Assembly: GCA_964016885.1 (NCBI GenBank)
Contig: OZ024759.1
Coordinates: 2,369,001-2,433,000, forward strand
Direction: 5' to 3'
From: Eledone cirrhosa
Lineage: Eukaryota > Mollusca > Cephalopoda > Octopoda > Eledonidae
Length of the DNA stretch: 64,000 nt
The position numbers and the translations under genes are program-made. The notes under the pieces are model-generated. The model had not been told where the DNA came from and did not search any database. It worked only from the letters and a program-made list of their open reading frames with translations. Below, one piece after another: positions 15,901 to 32,800 of the stretch (the first letter of the stretch is position 1; every line of letters begins with the position of its first letter).

Positions 15901-18900
15901 AGTAACATGACACAGTCTATATTAGTAGCATGACACAGTCTATATTAGTAACATGACAAAGTCTATATTAGTAGCATGACAAAGTCTATATTAGTAACAT
16001 GACACAGTCTATATTAGTAACATGACAAAGTCTATATTAGTAACATGACAAAGTCTATATTAGTAACATGACACAGTCTATATTAGTAACATGACAATGT
16101 CTATATTAGTAACATGACAAAGTCTATATTAGTAACATGACACAGTCTATATTAGTAACATGACACAGTCTATATTAGTAACATGACACAGTCTATATTA
16201 GTAACATGACACAGTCTATATTAGTAACATGACACAGTCTATATTTGTAACATGACAAAGTCTATATTAGTAACATGACAAAGTCTATATTAGTAACATG
16301 ACAAAGTCTATATTAGTAACATGACACAGTCTATATTAGTAACATGACACAGTCTATATTAGTAACATGACACAGTCTATATTAGTAACATGACAAAGTC
16401 TATATTAGTAGCATGACAAAGTCTATATTAGTAGCATGACAAAGTCTATATTAGTAGCATGACAAAGTCTATATTAGTAACATGACAGTCTATATTAGTA
16501 ACATGACAAAGTCTATATTAGTAGCATGACAAAGTCTATATTAGTAACATGACAAAGTCTATATTAGTAGCATGACACAGTCTATATTAGTAACATGACA
16601 AAGTCTATATTAGTAACATGACAGTCTATATTAGTAACATGACACAGTCTATATTAGTAACATGACACAGTCTATATTAGTAACATGAGACAGTCTATAT
16701 TAGTAACATGACAAAGTCTATATTAGTAACATGACACAGTCTATATTAGTAACATCACACAGTCTATATTAGTAACATGACAAAGTCTATATTAGTAACA
16801 TGACACAGTCTATATTAGTAACATGACACAGTCTATATTAGTAGCATGACAAAGTCTATGTTAGTAACATGACACAGTCTATATTAGTAGTATCACACAG
16901 TCTATATTAGTAACATGACAAAGTCTATATTAGTAACATGACAAAGTCTATATTAGTTAAATGACAAAGTCTATATTAGTAACATGACAAAGTCTATATT
17001 AGTAACATGACAGTCTATATTAGTAACATGACACAGTCTATATTAGTAACATGACACAGTCTATATTAGTAACATGACACAGTCTATATTAGTAACATGA
17101 CACAGTCTATATTAGTAACATGACAAAGTCTATATTAGTAACATGACACAGTCTATATTAGTAGCATGACAAAGTCTATATTAGTAACATGACACAGTCT
17201 ATATTAGTAGCATGACACAGTCTATATTAGTAACATGACAAAGTCTATATTAGTAACATAACAAAGTCTATATTAGTAACATGACAAAGTCTATATTAGT
17301 AACATGACAAAGTCTATATTAGTAGCATGACAAAGTCTATATTAGTAACATGACAAAGTCTATATTAGTAACATGGCAAAGTCTATATTAGTAACATGAC
17401 AAAGTCTATATTAGTAACATGACAGTCTATATTAGTAACATGACACAGTCTATATTAGTAACATGACAAAGTCTATACTAGTAACATGACAAAGTCTATA
17501 TTAGTAACATGACAAAGTCTATATTGGTAACATGACAAAGTCTATATTAGTAGCATGACAAAGTCTATATTAGTAACATGACAAAGTCTATATTAGTAAC
17601 ATGACAAAGTCTATATTAGTAACATGACACAGTCTATATTAGTAACATGACAAAGTCTATATTAGTAGCATGACAAAGTCTATATTAGTAACATGACAAA
17701 GTCTATATTAGTAACATGACAAAGTCTATGTTAGTAACATGACAAAGTCTATATTAGTAACATGACAAAGTCTATATTAGTAACATGACAAAGTCTATAT
17801 TAGTAACATGACACAGTCTATATTAGTAACATGACAGTCTATATTAGTAACATGACAGTCTACATTAGTAACATGACACAGTCTATATTAGTAACATGAC
17901 AAAGTCTATATTAGTAGCATGACAAAGTCTATATTAGTAACATGACAAAGTCTATATTAGTAACATGACAAAGTCTATATTAGTAACATGACAAAGTCTA
18001 TATTAGTAACATGACAAAGTCTATATTAGTAACATGACACAGTCTATATTAGTAACATGACAGTCTATATTAGTAACATGACAGTCTACATTAGTAACAT
18101 GACACAGTCTATATTAGTAACATGACAAAGTCGATATTAGTAACATGACAATGTCTATATTAGTAACATGACAAAGTCTATATTAGTAACATGACAAAGT
18201 CTATATTAGTAACATGACAAAGTCTATATTAGTAACATGACAAAGTCTATATTAGTAGCATGACAAAGTCTATATTAGTAACATGACAAAGTCTATATTA
18301 GTAACATGACAAAGTCTATATTAGTAACATGACAAAGTCTATATTAGTAACATGACAAAGTCTATATTAGTAACATGACACAGTCTATATTAGTAACATG
18401 ACAGTCTATATTAGTAACATGACAGTCTACATTAGTAACATGACACAGTCTATAATAGTAACATGACAAAGTCGATATTAGTAACATGACAAAGTCTATA
18501 TTAGTAACATGACAAAGTCTATATTAGTAACATGACAAAGTCTATATTAGTAACATGACAAAGTCTATATTAGTAACATGACACAGTCTATATTAGTAAC
18601 ATGACACAGTCTATATTAGTAGCATGACAAAGTCTATATTAGTAACATGACACAGTCTATATTAGTAACATGACAAAGTCTATATTAGTAACATGACACA
18701 GTCTATATTAGTAACATGACAAAGTCTATATTAGTAGCATGACAAAGTCTATATTAGTAGCATGACAAAGTCTATATTAGTAGCATGACAAAGTCTATAT
18801 TAGTAACATGACAAAGTCTATATTAGTAACATGACAACGTCTATATTAGTAACATGACACAGTCTATATTAGTAACATGACACAGTCTATATTAGTAGCA

Positions 18901-21900
18901 TGACAAAGTCTATATTAGTAACATGACACAGTCTATATTAGTAACATGACACAGTCTATATTAGTAACATGACACAGTCTATATTAATAGCATGACAAAG
19001 TCTATATTAGTAACATGACACAGTCTATATTAGTAACATGACAAAGTCTATATTAGTAACATGACACAGTCTATATTAGTAACATGACAAAGTCTATGTT
19101 TGTAGCATGACAAAGTCTATATTAGTAGCATGACAAAGTCTATATTAGTAGCATGACAAAGTCTATATTAGTAACATGACAAAGTCTATATTAGTAACAT
19201 GACAAAGTCTATATTAGTAACATGACACAGTCTATATTAGTAGCATGACACAGTCTATATTAGTAACATGACAAAGTCTATATTAGTAGCATGACAAAGT
19301 CTATATTAGTAACATGACACAGTCTATATTAGTAACATGACAAAGTCTATATTAGTAACATGACAAAGTCTATATTAGTAACATGACACAGTCTATATTA
19401 GTAACATGACAATGTCTATATTAGTAACATGACAAAGTCTATATTAGTAACATGACACAGTCTATATTAGTAACATGACACAGTCTATATTAGTAACATG
19501 ACACAGTCTATATTAGTAACATGACACAGTCTATATTAGTAACATGACACAGTCTATATTTGTAACATGACAAAGTCTATATTAGTAACATGACAAAGTC
19601 TATATTAGTAACATGACAAAGTCTATATTAGTAACATGACACAGTCTATATTAGTAACATGACACAGTCTATATTAGTAACATGACACAGTCTATATTAG
19701 TAACATGACAAAGTCTATATTAGTAGCATGACAAAGTCTATATTAGTAGCATGACAAAGTCTATATTAGTAGCATGACAAAGTCTATATTAGTAACATGA
19801 CAGTCTATATTAGTAACATGACAAAGTCTATATTAGTAGCATGACAAAGTCTATATTAGTAACATGACAAAGTCTATATTAGTAGCATGACACAGTCTAT
19901 ATTAGTAACATGACAAAGTCTATATTAGTAACATGACAGTCTATATTAGTAACATGACACAGTCTATATTAGTAACATGACACAGTCTATATTAGTAACA
20001 TGAGACAGTCTATATTAGTAACATGACAAATTCTATATTAGTAACATGACACAGTCTATATTAGTAACATCACACAGTCTATATTAGTAACATGACAAAG
20101 TCTATATTAGTAACATGACACAGTCTATATTAGTAACATGACACAGTCTATATTAGTAGCATGACAAAGTCTATGTTAGTAACATGACACAGTCTATATT
20201 AGTAGTATCACACAGTCTATATTAGTAACATGACAAAGTCTATATTAGTAACATGACAAAGTCTATATTAGTAACATGACAAAGTCTATATTAGTAACAT
20301 GACAAAGTCTATATTAGTAACATGACAGTCTATATTAGTAACATGACACAGTCTATATTAGTAACATGACACAGTCTATATTAGTAACATGACACAGTCT
20401 ATATTAGTAACATCACAAAGTCTATATTAGTAACATGACACAGTCTATATTAGTAGCATGACAAAGTCTATATTAGTAACATGACACAGTCTATATTAGT
20501 AGCATGACACAGTCTATATTAGTAACATGACAAAGTCTATATTAGTAACATAACAAAGTCTATATTAGTAACATGACAAAGTCTATATTAGTAACATGAC
20601 AAAGTCTATATTAGTAGCATGACAAAGTCTATATTAGTAACATGACAAAGTCTATATTAGTAACATGGCAAAGTCTATATTAGTAACATGACAAAGTCTA
20701 TATTAGTAACATGACAGTCTATATTAGTAACATGACACAGTCTATATTAGTAACATGACAAAGTCTATACTAGTAACATGACAAAGTCTATATTAGTAAC
20801 ATGACAAAGTCTATATTGGTAACATGACAAAGTCTATATTAGTAGCATGACAAAGTCTATATTAGTAACATGACAAAGTCTATATTAGTAACATGACAAA
20901 GTCTATATTAGTAACATGACACAGTCTATATTAGTAACATGACAAAGTCTATATTAGTAGCATGACAAAGTCTATATTAGTAACATGACAAAGTCTATAT
21001 TAGTAACATGACAAAGTCTATGTTAGTAACATGACAAAGTCTATATTAGTAACATGACAAAGTCTATATTAGTAACATGACAAAGTCTATATTAGTAACA
21101 TGACACAGTCTATATTAGTAACATGACAGTCTATATTAGTAACATGACAGTCTACATTAGTAACATGACACAGTCTATATTAGTAACATGACAAAGTCGA
21201 TATTAGTAACATGACAATGTCTATATTAGTAACATGACAAAGTCTATATTAGTAAAATAACACAGTCTATATTAGTAACATGACAAAGTCTATATTAGTA
21301 ACATGGCAAAGTCTATATTATAACATGACAAAGTCTATATTAGTAACATGACAAAGTCTATATTAGTAACATGACACAGTCTATATTAGTAACATGACAA
21401 AGTCTATATTAGTAACATGACAAAGTCTATATTAGTAACATGACAAAGTCTATATTAGTAACATGACAAAGTCTATATTAGTAGCATGACAAAGTCTATA
21501 TTAGTAACATGACAAAGTCTATATTAGTAACATGACAAAGTCTATATTAGTAACATGACACAGTCTATATTAGTAACATGACAAAGTCTATATTAGTAGC
21601 ATGACAAAGTCTATATTAGTAACATGACAAAGTCTATATTAGTAACATGACAAATTCTATATTAGTAACATGACAAAGTCTATATTAGTAACATGACAAA
21701 GTCTATATTAGTAACATGACACAGTCTATATTAGTAACATGACAGTCTATATCAGTAACATGACAGTCTACATTAGTAACATGACAAAGTCGATATTAGT
21801 AACATGACAATGTCTATATTAGTAACATGACAAAGTCTATATTAGTAACATGACAAAGTCTATATTAGTAACATGACAAAGTCTATATTAGTAACATGAC

Positions 21901-23874
21901 ACAGTCTATATTAGTAACATGCCAAAGTCTATATTAGTAGCATGACAAAGTCTATATTAGTAACATGACAAAGTCTATATTAGTAACATGACAAAGTCTA
22001 TATTAGTAACATGACAAAGTCTATATTAGTAACATGACACAGTCTATATTAGTAACATGACAGTCTATATTAGTAACATGACAGTCTACATTAGTAACAT
22101 GACACAGTCTATATTAGTAACATGACAAAGTCGATATTAGTAACATGACAATGTCTATATTAGTAACATGACAAAGTCTATATTAGTAACATGACAAAGT
22201 CTATATTAGTAACATGACAAAGTCTATATTAGTAACATGACAAAGTATATATTAGTAACATGACAAAGTCTATATTAGTAACATGACACAGTCTATATTA
22301 GTAACATGACAAAGTCTATATTAGTAGCATGACAAAGTCTGTATTCGTAACATGACAGTCTATATTAGTAACATGACAAAGTCTATATTAGTAACATGAC
22401 AAAGTCTATATTAGTAGCATGACAAAGTCTATATTAGTAACATGACAAAGTCTATATTAGTAACATGACAAAGTCTATATTAGTAACATGACACAGTCTA
22501 TATTAGTAACATGACAAAGTCTATATTAGTAGCATGACAAAGTCTATATTAGTAACATGACAAAGTCTATATTAGTAACATGACAAAGTCTATATTAGTA
22601 ACATGACAAAGTCTATATTAGTAACATGACAAAGTCTATATTAGTAACATGACACAGTCTATATTAGTAACATGACAGTCTATATTAGTAACATGACAGT
22701 CTACATTAGTAACATGACACAGTCTATATTAGTAACATGACAAAGTCGATATTAGTAACATGACAATGTCTATATTAGTAACATGACAAAGTCTATATTA
22801 GTAACATGACAAAGTCTATATTAGTAGCAGGACAAAGTCTATATTAGTAACATGACAAAGTCTATATTAGTAACATGACAAAGTCTATATTAGTAACATG
22901 ACACAGTCTATATTAGTAACATGACAAAGTCTATATTAGTAACATGACAAAGTCTATATTAGTAACATGACAAAGTCTATATTAGTAACATGACACAGTC
23001 TATATTAGTAACATGACACAGTCTATATTAATAGCATGACAAAGTCTATATTAGTAACATGACACAGTCTATATTAGTAACATGACAAAGTCTATATTAG
23101 TAACATGACACAGTCTATATTAGTAACATGACAAAGTCTATGTTTGTAGCATGACAAAGTCTATATTAGTAGCATGACAAAGTCTATATTAGTAGCATGA
23201 CAAAGTCTATATTAGTAACATGACAAAGTCTATATTAGTAACATGACAAAGTCTATATTAGTAACATGACACAGTCTATATTAGTAGCATGACACAGTCT
23301 ATATTAGTAACATGACAAAGTCTATATTAGTAGCATGACAAAGTCTATATTAGTAACATGACACAGTCTATATTAGTAACATGACAAAGTCTATATTAGT
23401 AACATGACAAAGTCTATATTAGTAACATGACACAGTCTATATTAGTAACATGACAATGTCTATATTAGTAACATGACAAAGTCTATATTAGTAACATGAC
23501 ACAGTCTATATTAGTAACATGACACAGTCTATATTAGTAACATGACACAGTCTATATTAGTAACATGACACAGTCTATATTAGTAACATGACACAGTCTA
23601 TATTTGTAACATGACAAAGTCTATATTAGTAACATGACAAAGTCTATATTAGTAACATGACAAAGTCTATATTAGTAACATGACACAGTCTATATTAGTA
23701 ACATGACACAGTCTATATTAGTAACATGACACAGTCTATATTAGTAACATGACAAAGTCTATATTAGTAGCATGACAAAGTCTATATTAGTAGCATGACA
23801 AAGTCTATATTAGTAGCATGACAAAGTCTATATTAGTAACATGACAGTCTATATTAGTAACATGACAAAGTCTA
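12987..23874. repeat. Satellite domain with 3.3-4.0 kb higher-order period
   Basis: The marker pair TATGTT then TAGTATCACAC occurs at 13274, 16842 and 20157, and next at 24201, giving spacings of 3,568, 3,315 and 4,044 bp. TATTAATAGCATG follows the same steps at about 12110, 15416, 18985 and 23028. A private variant, GTTAAATG, is shared by the units at about 13389 and 16957 (spacing 3,568) but is absent from the flanking copies, so these two copies are the closest relatives. Spacing changes through gain or loss of whole units inside each copy. Confidence 0.8.
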
Positions 23875-26800
23875 TATTAGTAGCATGACAAAGTCTATAT
23901 TAGTAACATGACAAAGTCTATATTAGTAGCATGACACAGTCTATATTAGTAACATGACAAAGTCTATATTAGTAACATGACAGTCTATATTAGTAACATG
24001 ACACAGTCTATATTAGTAACATGACACAGTCTATATTAGTAACATGAGACAGTCTATATTAGTAACATGACAAATTCTATATTAGTAACATGACACAGTC
24101 TATATTAGTAACATCACACAGTCTATATTAGTAACATGACAAAGTCTATATTAGTAACATGACACAGTCTATATTAGTAACATGACACAGTCTATATTAG
24201 TAGCATGACAAAGTCTATGTTAGTAACATGACACAGTCTATATTAGTAGTATCACACAGTCTATATTAGTAACATGACAAAGTCTATATTAGTAACATGA
24301 CAAAGTCTATATTAGTAACATGACAAAGTCTATATTAGTAACATGACAAAGTCTATATTAGTAACATGACAGTCTATATTAGTAACATGACACAGTCTAT
24401 ATTAGTAACATGACACAGTCTATATTAGTAACATGACACAGTCTATATTAGTAACATGACAAAGTCTATATTAGTAACATGACACAGTCTATATTAGTAG
24501 CATGACAAAGTCTATATTAGTAACATGACACAGTCTATATTAGTAGCATGACACAGTCTATATTAGTAACATGACAAAGTCTATATTAGTAACATAACAA
24601 AGTCTATATTAGTAACATGACAAAGTCTATATTAGTAACATGACAAAGTCTATATTAGTAGCATGACAAAGTCTATATTAGTAACATGACAAAGTCTATA
24701 TTAGTAACATGGCAAAGTCTATATTAGTAACATGACAAAGTCTATATTAGTAACATGACAGTCTATATTAGTAACATGACACAGTCTATATTAGTAACAT
24801 GACAAAGTCTATACTAGTAACATGACAAAGTCTATATTAGTAACATGACAAAGTCTATATTGGTAACATGACAAAGTCTATATTAGTAGCATGACAAAGT
24901 CTATATTAGTAACATGACAAAGTCTATATTAGTAACATGACAAAGTCTATATTAGTAACATGACACAGTCTATATTAGTAACATGACAAAGTCTATATTA
25001 GTAGCATGACAAAGTCTATATTAGTAACATGACAAAGTCTATATTAGTAACATGACAAAGTCTATGTTAGTAACATGACAAAGTCTATATTAGTAACATG
25101 ACAAAGTCTATATTAGTAACATGACAAAGTCTATATTAGTAACATGACACAGTCTATATTAGTAACATGACAGTCTATATTAGTAACATGACAGTCTACA
25201 TTAGTAACATGACACAGTCTATATTAGTAACATGACAAAGTCGATATTAGTAACATGACAATGTCTATATTAGTAACATGACAAAGTCTATATTAGTAAA
25301 ATAACACAGTCTATATTAGTAACATGACAAAGTCTATATTAGTAACATGGCAAAGTCTATATTATAACATGACAAAGTCTATATTAGTAACATGACAAAG
25401 TCTATATTAGTAACATGACACAGTCTATATTAGTAACATGACAAAGTCTATATTAGTAACATGACAAAGTCTATATTAGTAACATGACAAAGTCTATATT
25501 AGTAACATGACAAAGTCTATATTAGTAGCATGACAAAGTCTATATTAGTAACATGACAAAGTCTATATTAGTAACATGACAAAGTCTATATTAGTAACAT
25601 GACACAGTCTATATTAGTAACATGACAAAGTCTATATTAGTAGCATGACAAAGTCTATATTAGTAACATGACAAAGTCTATATTAGTAACATGACAAATT
25701 CTATATTAGTAACATGACAAAGTCTATATTAGTAACATGACAAAGTCTATATTAGTAACATGACACAGTCTATATTAGTAACATGACAGTCTATATCAGT
25801 AACATGACAGTCTACATTAGTAACATGACAAAGTCGATATTAGTAACATGACAATGTCTATATTAGTAACATGACAAAGTCTATATTAGTAACATGACAA
25901 AGTCTATATTAGTAACATGACAAAGTCTATATTAGTAACATGACACAGTCTATATTAGTAACATGCCAAAGTCTATATTAGTAGCATGACAAAGTCTATA
26001 TTAGTAACATGACAAAGTCTATATTAGTAACATGACAAAGTCTATATTAGTAACATGACAAAGTCTATATTAGTAACATGACACAGTCTATATTAGTAAC
26101 ATGACAGTCTATATTAGTAACATGACAGTCTACATTAGTAACATGACACAGTCTATATTAGTAACATGACAAAGTCGATATTAGTAACATGACAATGTCT
26201 ATATTAGTAACATGACAAAGTCTATATTAGTAACATGACAAAGTCTATATTAGTAACATGACAAAGTCTATATTAGTAACATGACAAAGTATATATTAGT
26301 AACATGACAAAGTCTATATTAGTAACATGACACAGTCTATATTAGTAACATGACAAAGTCTATATTAGTAGCATGACAAAGTCTGTATTCGTAACATGAC
26401 AGTCTATATTAGTAACATGACAAAGTCTATATTAGTAACATGACAAAGTCTATATTAGTAGCATGACAAAGTCTATATTAGTAACATGACAAAGTCTATA
26501 TTAGTAACATGACAAAGTCTATATTAGTAACATGACACAGTCTATATTAGTAACATGACAAAGTCTATATTAGTAGCATGACAAAGTCTATATTAGTAAC
26601 ATGACAAAGTCTATATTAGTAACATGACAAAGTCTATATTAGTAACATGACAAAGTCTATATTAGTAACATGACAAAGTCTATATTAGTAACATGACACA
26701 GTCTATATTAGTAACATGACAAAGTCTATATTAGTAACATGACACAGTCTATATTAGTAACATGACACAGTCTATATTAGTAGCATGACAAAGTCTATGT

Positions 26801-29800
26801 TAGTAACATGACACAGTCTATATTAGTAGTATCACACAGTCTATATTAGTAACATGACAAAGTCTATATTAGTAACATGACAAAGTCTATATTAGTAACA
26901 TGACAAAGTCTATATTAGTAACATGACAAAGTCTATATTAGTAACATGACAGTCTATATTAGTAACATGACACAGTCTATATTAGTAACATGACACAGTC
27001 TATATTAGTAACATGACACAGTCTATATTAGTAACATGACAAAGTCTATATTAGTAACATGACACAGTCTATATTAGTAGCATGACAAAGTCTATATTAG
27101 TAACATGACACAGTCTATATTAGTAGCATGACACAGTCTATATTAGTAACATGACAAAGTCTATATTAGTAACATAACAAAGTCTATATTAGTAACATGA
27201 CAAAGTCTATATTAGTAACATGACAAAGTCTATATTAGTAGCATGACAAAGTCTATATTAGTAACATGACAAAGTCTATATTAGTAACATGGCAAAGTCT
27301 ATATTAGTAACATGACAAAGTCTATATTAGTAACATGACAGTCTATATTAGTAACATGACACAGTCTATATTAGTAACATGACAAAGTCTATACTAGTAA
27401 CATGACAAAGTCTATATTAGTAACATGACAAAGTCTATATTGGTAACATGACAAAGTCTATATTAGTAGCATGACAAAGTCTATATTAGTAACATGACAA
27501 AGTCTATATTAGTAACATGACAAAGTCTATATTAGTAACATGACACAGTCTATATTAGTAACATGACAAAGTCTATATTAGTAGCATGACAAAGTCTATA
27601 TTAGTAACATGACAAAGTCTATATTAGTAACATGACAAAGTCTATGTTAGTAACATGACAAAGTCTATATTAGTAACATGACAAAGTCTATATTAGTAAC
27701 ATGACAAAGTCTATATTAGTAACATGACACAGTCTATATTAGTAACATGACAGTCTATATTAGTAACATGACAGTCTACATTAGTAACATGACACAGTCT
27801 ATATTAGTAACATGACAAAGTCGATATTAGTAACATGACAATGTCTATATTAGTAACATGACAAAGTCTATATTAGTAAAATAACACAGTCTATATTAGT
27901 AACATGACAAAGTCTATATTAGTAACATGGCAAAGTCTATATTATAACATGACAAAGTCTATATTAGTAACATGACAAAGTCTATATTAGTAACATGACA
28001 CAGTCTATATTAGTAACATGACAAAGTCTATATTAGTAACATGACAAAGTCTATATTAGTAACATGACAAAGTCTATATTAGTAACATGACAAAGTCTAT
28101 ATTAGTAGCATGACAAAGTCTATATTAGTAACATGACAAAGTCTATATTAGTAACATGACAAAGTCTATATTAGTAACATGACACAGTCTATATTAGTAA
28201 CATGACAAAGTCTATATTAGTAGCATGACAAAGTCTATATTAGTAACATGACAAAGTCTATATTAGTAACATGACAAATTCTATATTAGTAACATGACAA
28301 AGTCTATATTAGTAACATGACAAAGTCTATATTAGTAACATGACACAGTCTATATTAGTAACATGACAGTCTATATCAGTAACATGACAGTCTACATTAG
28401 TAACATGACAAAGTCGATATTAGTAACATGACAATGTCTATATTAGTAACATGACAAAGTCTATATTAGTAACATGACAAAGTCTATATTAGTAACATGA
28501 CAAAGTCTATATTAGTAACATGACACAGTCTATATTAGTAACATGCCAAAGTCTATATTAGTAGCATGACAAAGTCTATATTAGTAACATGACAAAGTCT
28601 ATATTAGTAACATGACAAAGTCTATATTAGTAACATGACAAAGTCTATATTAGTAACATGACACAGTCTATATTAGTAACATGACAGTCTATATTAGTAA
28701 CATGACAGTCTACATTAGTAACATGACACAGTCTATATTAGTAACATGACAAAGTCGATATTAGTAACATGACAATGTCTATATTAGTAACATGACAAAG
28801 TCTATATTAGTAACATGACAAAGTCTATATTAGTAACATGACAAAGTCTATATTAGTAACATGACAAAGTATATATTAGTAACATGACAAAGTCTATATT
28901 AGTAACATGACACAGTCTATATTAGTAACATGACAAAGTCTATATTAGTAGCATGACAAAGTCTGTATTCGTAACATGACAGTCTATATTAGTAACATGA
29001 CAAAGTCTATATTAGTAACATGACAAAGTCTATATTAGTAGCATGACAAAGTCTATATTAGTAACATGACAAAGTCTATATTAGTAACATGACAAAGTCT
29101 ATATTAGTAACATGACACAGTCTATATTAGTAACATGACAAAGTCTATATTAGTAGCATGACAAAGTCTATATTAGTAACATGACAAAGTCTATATTAGT
29201 AACATGACAAAGTCTATATTAGTAACATGACAAAGTCTATATTAGTAACATGACAAAGTCTATATTAGTAACATGACACAGTCTATATTAGTAACATGAC
29301 AGTCTATATTAGTAACATGACAGTCTACATTAGTAACATGACACAGTCTATATTAGTAACATGACAAAGTCGATATTAGTAACATGACAATGTCTATATT
29401 AGTAACATGACAAAGTCTATATTAGTAACATGACAAAGTCTATATTAGTAGCAGGACAAAGTCTATATTAGTAACATGACAAAGTCTATATTAGTAACAT
29501 GACAAAGTCTATATTAGTAACATGACACAGTCTATATTAGTAACATGACAAAGTCTATATTAGTAGCATGACAAAGTCTATATTAGTAACATGACAAAGT
29601 CTATATTAGTAACATGACAAAGTCTATATTAGTAACATGACAAAGTCTATATTAGTAACATGACAAAGTCTATATTAGTAACATGACACAGTCTATATTA
29701 GTAACATGACAGTCTATATTAGTAACATGACAGTCTACATTAGTAACATGACACACTCTATATTAGTAACATGACACAGTCTATATTAGTAGCATGACAA

Positions 29801-32800
29801 AGTCTATATTAGTAACATGACACAGTCTATATTAGTAGCATGACACAGTCTATATTAGTAACATGACAAAGTCTATATTAGTAACATGACAAAGTCTATA
29901 TTAGTAACATGACAAAGTCTATATTAGTAACATGACAAAGTCTATATTAGTAGCATGACAAAGTCTATATTAGTAACATGACAAAGTCTATATTAGTAAC
30001 ATGGCAAAGTCTATATTAGTAACATGACAAAGTCTATATTAGTAACATGACACAGTCTATATTAGTAGCATGATAAAGTCTATATTAGTAACATGACAAA
30101 GTCTATATTAGTAGCATGACACAGTCTATATTAGTAACATGACAAAGTCTATATTAGTAACATGACAGTCTATATTAGTAACATGACACAGTCTATATTA
30201 GTAACATGACACAGTCTATATTAGTAACATGATACAGTCTATATTAGTAACATGACAAAGTCTATATTAGTAACATGACACAGTCTATATTAGTAACATG
30301 ACACAGTCTATATTAGTAACATGACAAAGTCTATATTAGTAACATGACACAGTTTATATTAGTAACATGACACAGTCTATATAAGTAGCATGACAAAGTC
30401 TATGTTAGTAACATGACACAGTCTATATTAGTAGCATCACACAGTCTATATTAGTAACATGACAAAGTCTATATTAGTAACATGACAAAGTCTATATTAG
30501 TAACATGACAAAGTCTATACTAGTTACATGACAGTCTATATTAGTAACATGACACAGTCTATATTAGTAACATGACAAAGTCTATATTAGTAACATGACA
30601 AAGTCTATATTAGTAACATGACAAAGTCTATATTAGTAACATGACAAAGTCTATATTAGTAACATGACAAAGTCTATATTAGTAACATGACACAGTCTAT
30701 ATTAGTAACATGACAAAGTCTATGTTAGTAACATGACAAAGTCTATATTAGTAGCATGACAAAGTCTATATTAGTAACATGACAAAGTCTATATTAGTAA
30801 CATGACACAGTCTATATTAGTAACATGACAGTCTATATTAGTAACATGACAGTCTACATTAGTAACATGACACAGTCTATATTAGTAACATGACAAAGTC
30901 GATATTAGTAACATGACAATGTCTATATTAGTAACATGACAAAGTCTATATTAGTAACATGACACAGTCTATATTAGTAACATGACAAAGTCTATATTAG
31001 TAACATGGCAAAGTCTATATTATAACATGACAAAGTCTATATTAGTAACATGACAAAGTCTATATTAGTAACATGACACAGTCTATATTAGTAACATGAC
31101 AAAGTCTATATTAGTAACATGACAAAGTCTATATTAGTAACATGGCAAAGTCTATATTAGTAACATGACAAAGTCTATATTAGTAACATGACAAAGTCTA
31201 TATTAGTAGCATGACAAAGTCTATATTAGTAACATGACAAAGTCTATATTAGTAACATGACAAAGTCTATATTAGTAACATGACACAGTCTATATTAGTA
31301 ACATGACAAAGTCTATATTAGTAGCATGACAAAGTCTATATTAGTAACATGACAAAGTCTATATTAGTAACATGACAAAGTCTATATTAGTAACATGACA
31401 AAGTCTATATTAGTAACATGACAAAGTCTATATTAGTAACATGACACAGTCTATATTAGTAACATGACAGTCTATATTAGTAACATGACAGTCTACATTA
31501 GTAACATGACACAGTCTATATTAGTAACATGACAAAGTCGATATTAGTAACATGACAATGTCTATATTAGTAACATGACAAAGTCTATATTAGTAACATG
31601 ACAAAGTCTATATTAGTAACATGACAAAGTCTATATTAGTAACATGACAAAGTCTATATTAGTAGCATGACAAAGTCTATATTAGTAACATGACAAAGTC
31701 TATATTAGTAACATGACAAAGTCTATATTAGTAACATGACAAAGTCTATATTAGTAACATGACAAAGTCTATATTAGTAACATGACACAGTCTATATTAG
31801 TAACATGACAGTCTATATTAGTAACATGACAGTCTACATTAGTAACATGACACAGTCTATAATAGTAACATGACAAAGTCGATATTAGTAACATGACAAA
31901 GTCTATATTAGTAACATGACAAAGTCTATATTAGTAACATGACAAAGTCTATATTAGTAACATGACAAAGTCTATATTAGTAACATGACACAGTCTATAT
32001 TAGTAACATGACACAGTCTATATTAGTAGCATGACAAAGTCTATATTAGTAACATGACACAGTCTATATTAGTAACATGACAAAGTCTATATTAGTAACA
32101 TGACACAGTCTATATTAGTAACATGACAAAGTCTATATTAGTAGCATGACAAAGTCTATATTAGTAGCATGACAAAGTCTATATTAGTAGCATGACAAAG
32201 TCTATATTAGTAACATGACAAAGTCTATATTAGTAACATGACAACGTCTATATTAGTAACATGACACAGTCTATATTAGTAACATGACACAGTCTATATT
32301 AGTAGCATGACAAAGTCTATATTAGTAACATGACACAGTCTATATTAGTAACATGACACAGTCTATATTAGTAACATGACACAGTCTATATTAATAGCAT
32401 GACAAAGTCTATATTAGTAACATGACACAGTCTATATTAGTAACATGACAAAGTCTATATTAGTAACATGACACAGTCTATATTAGTAACATGACAAAGT
32501 CTATGTTTGTAGCATGACAAAGTCTATATTAGTAGCATGACAAAGTCTATATTAGTAGCATGACAAAGTCTATATTAGTAACATGACAAAGTCTATATTA
32601 GTAACATGACAAAGTCTATATTAGTAACATGACACAGTCTATATTAGTAGCATGACACAGTCTATATTAGTAACATGACAAAGTCTATATTAGTAGCATG
32701 ACAAAGTCTATATTAGTAACATGACACAGTCTATATTAGTAACATGACAAAGTCTATATTAGTAACATGACAAAGTCTATATTAGTAACATGACACAGTC

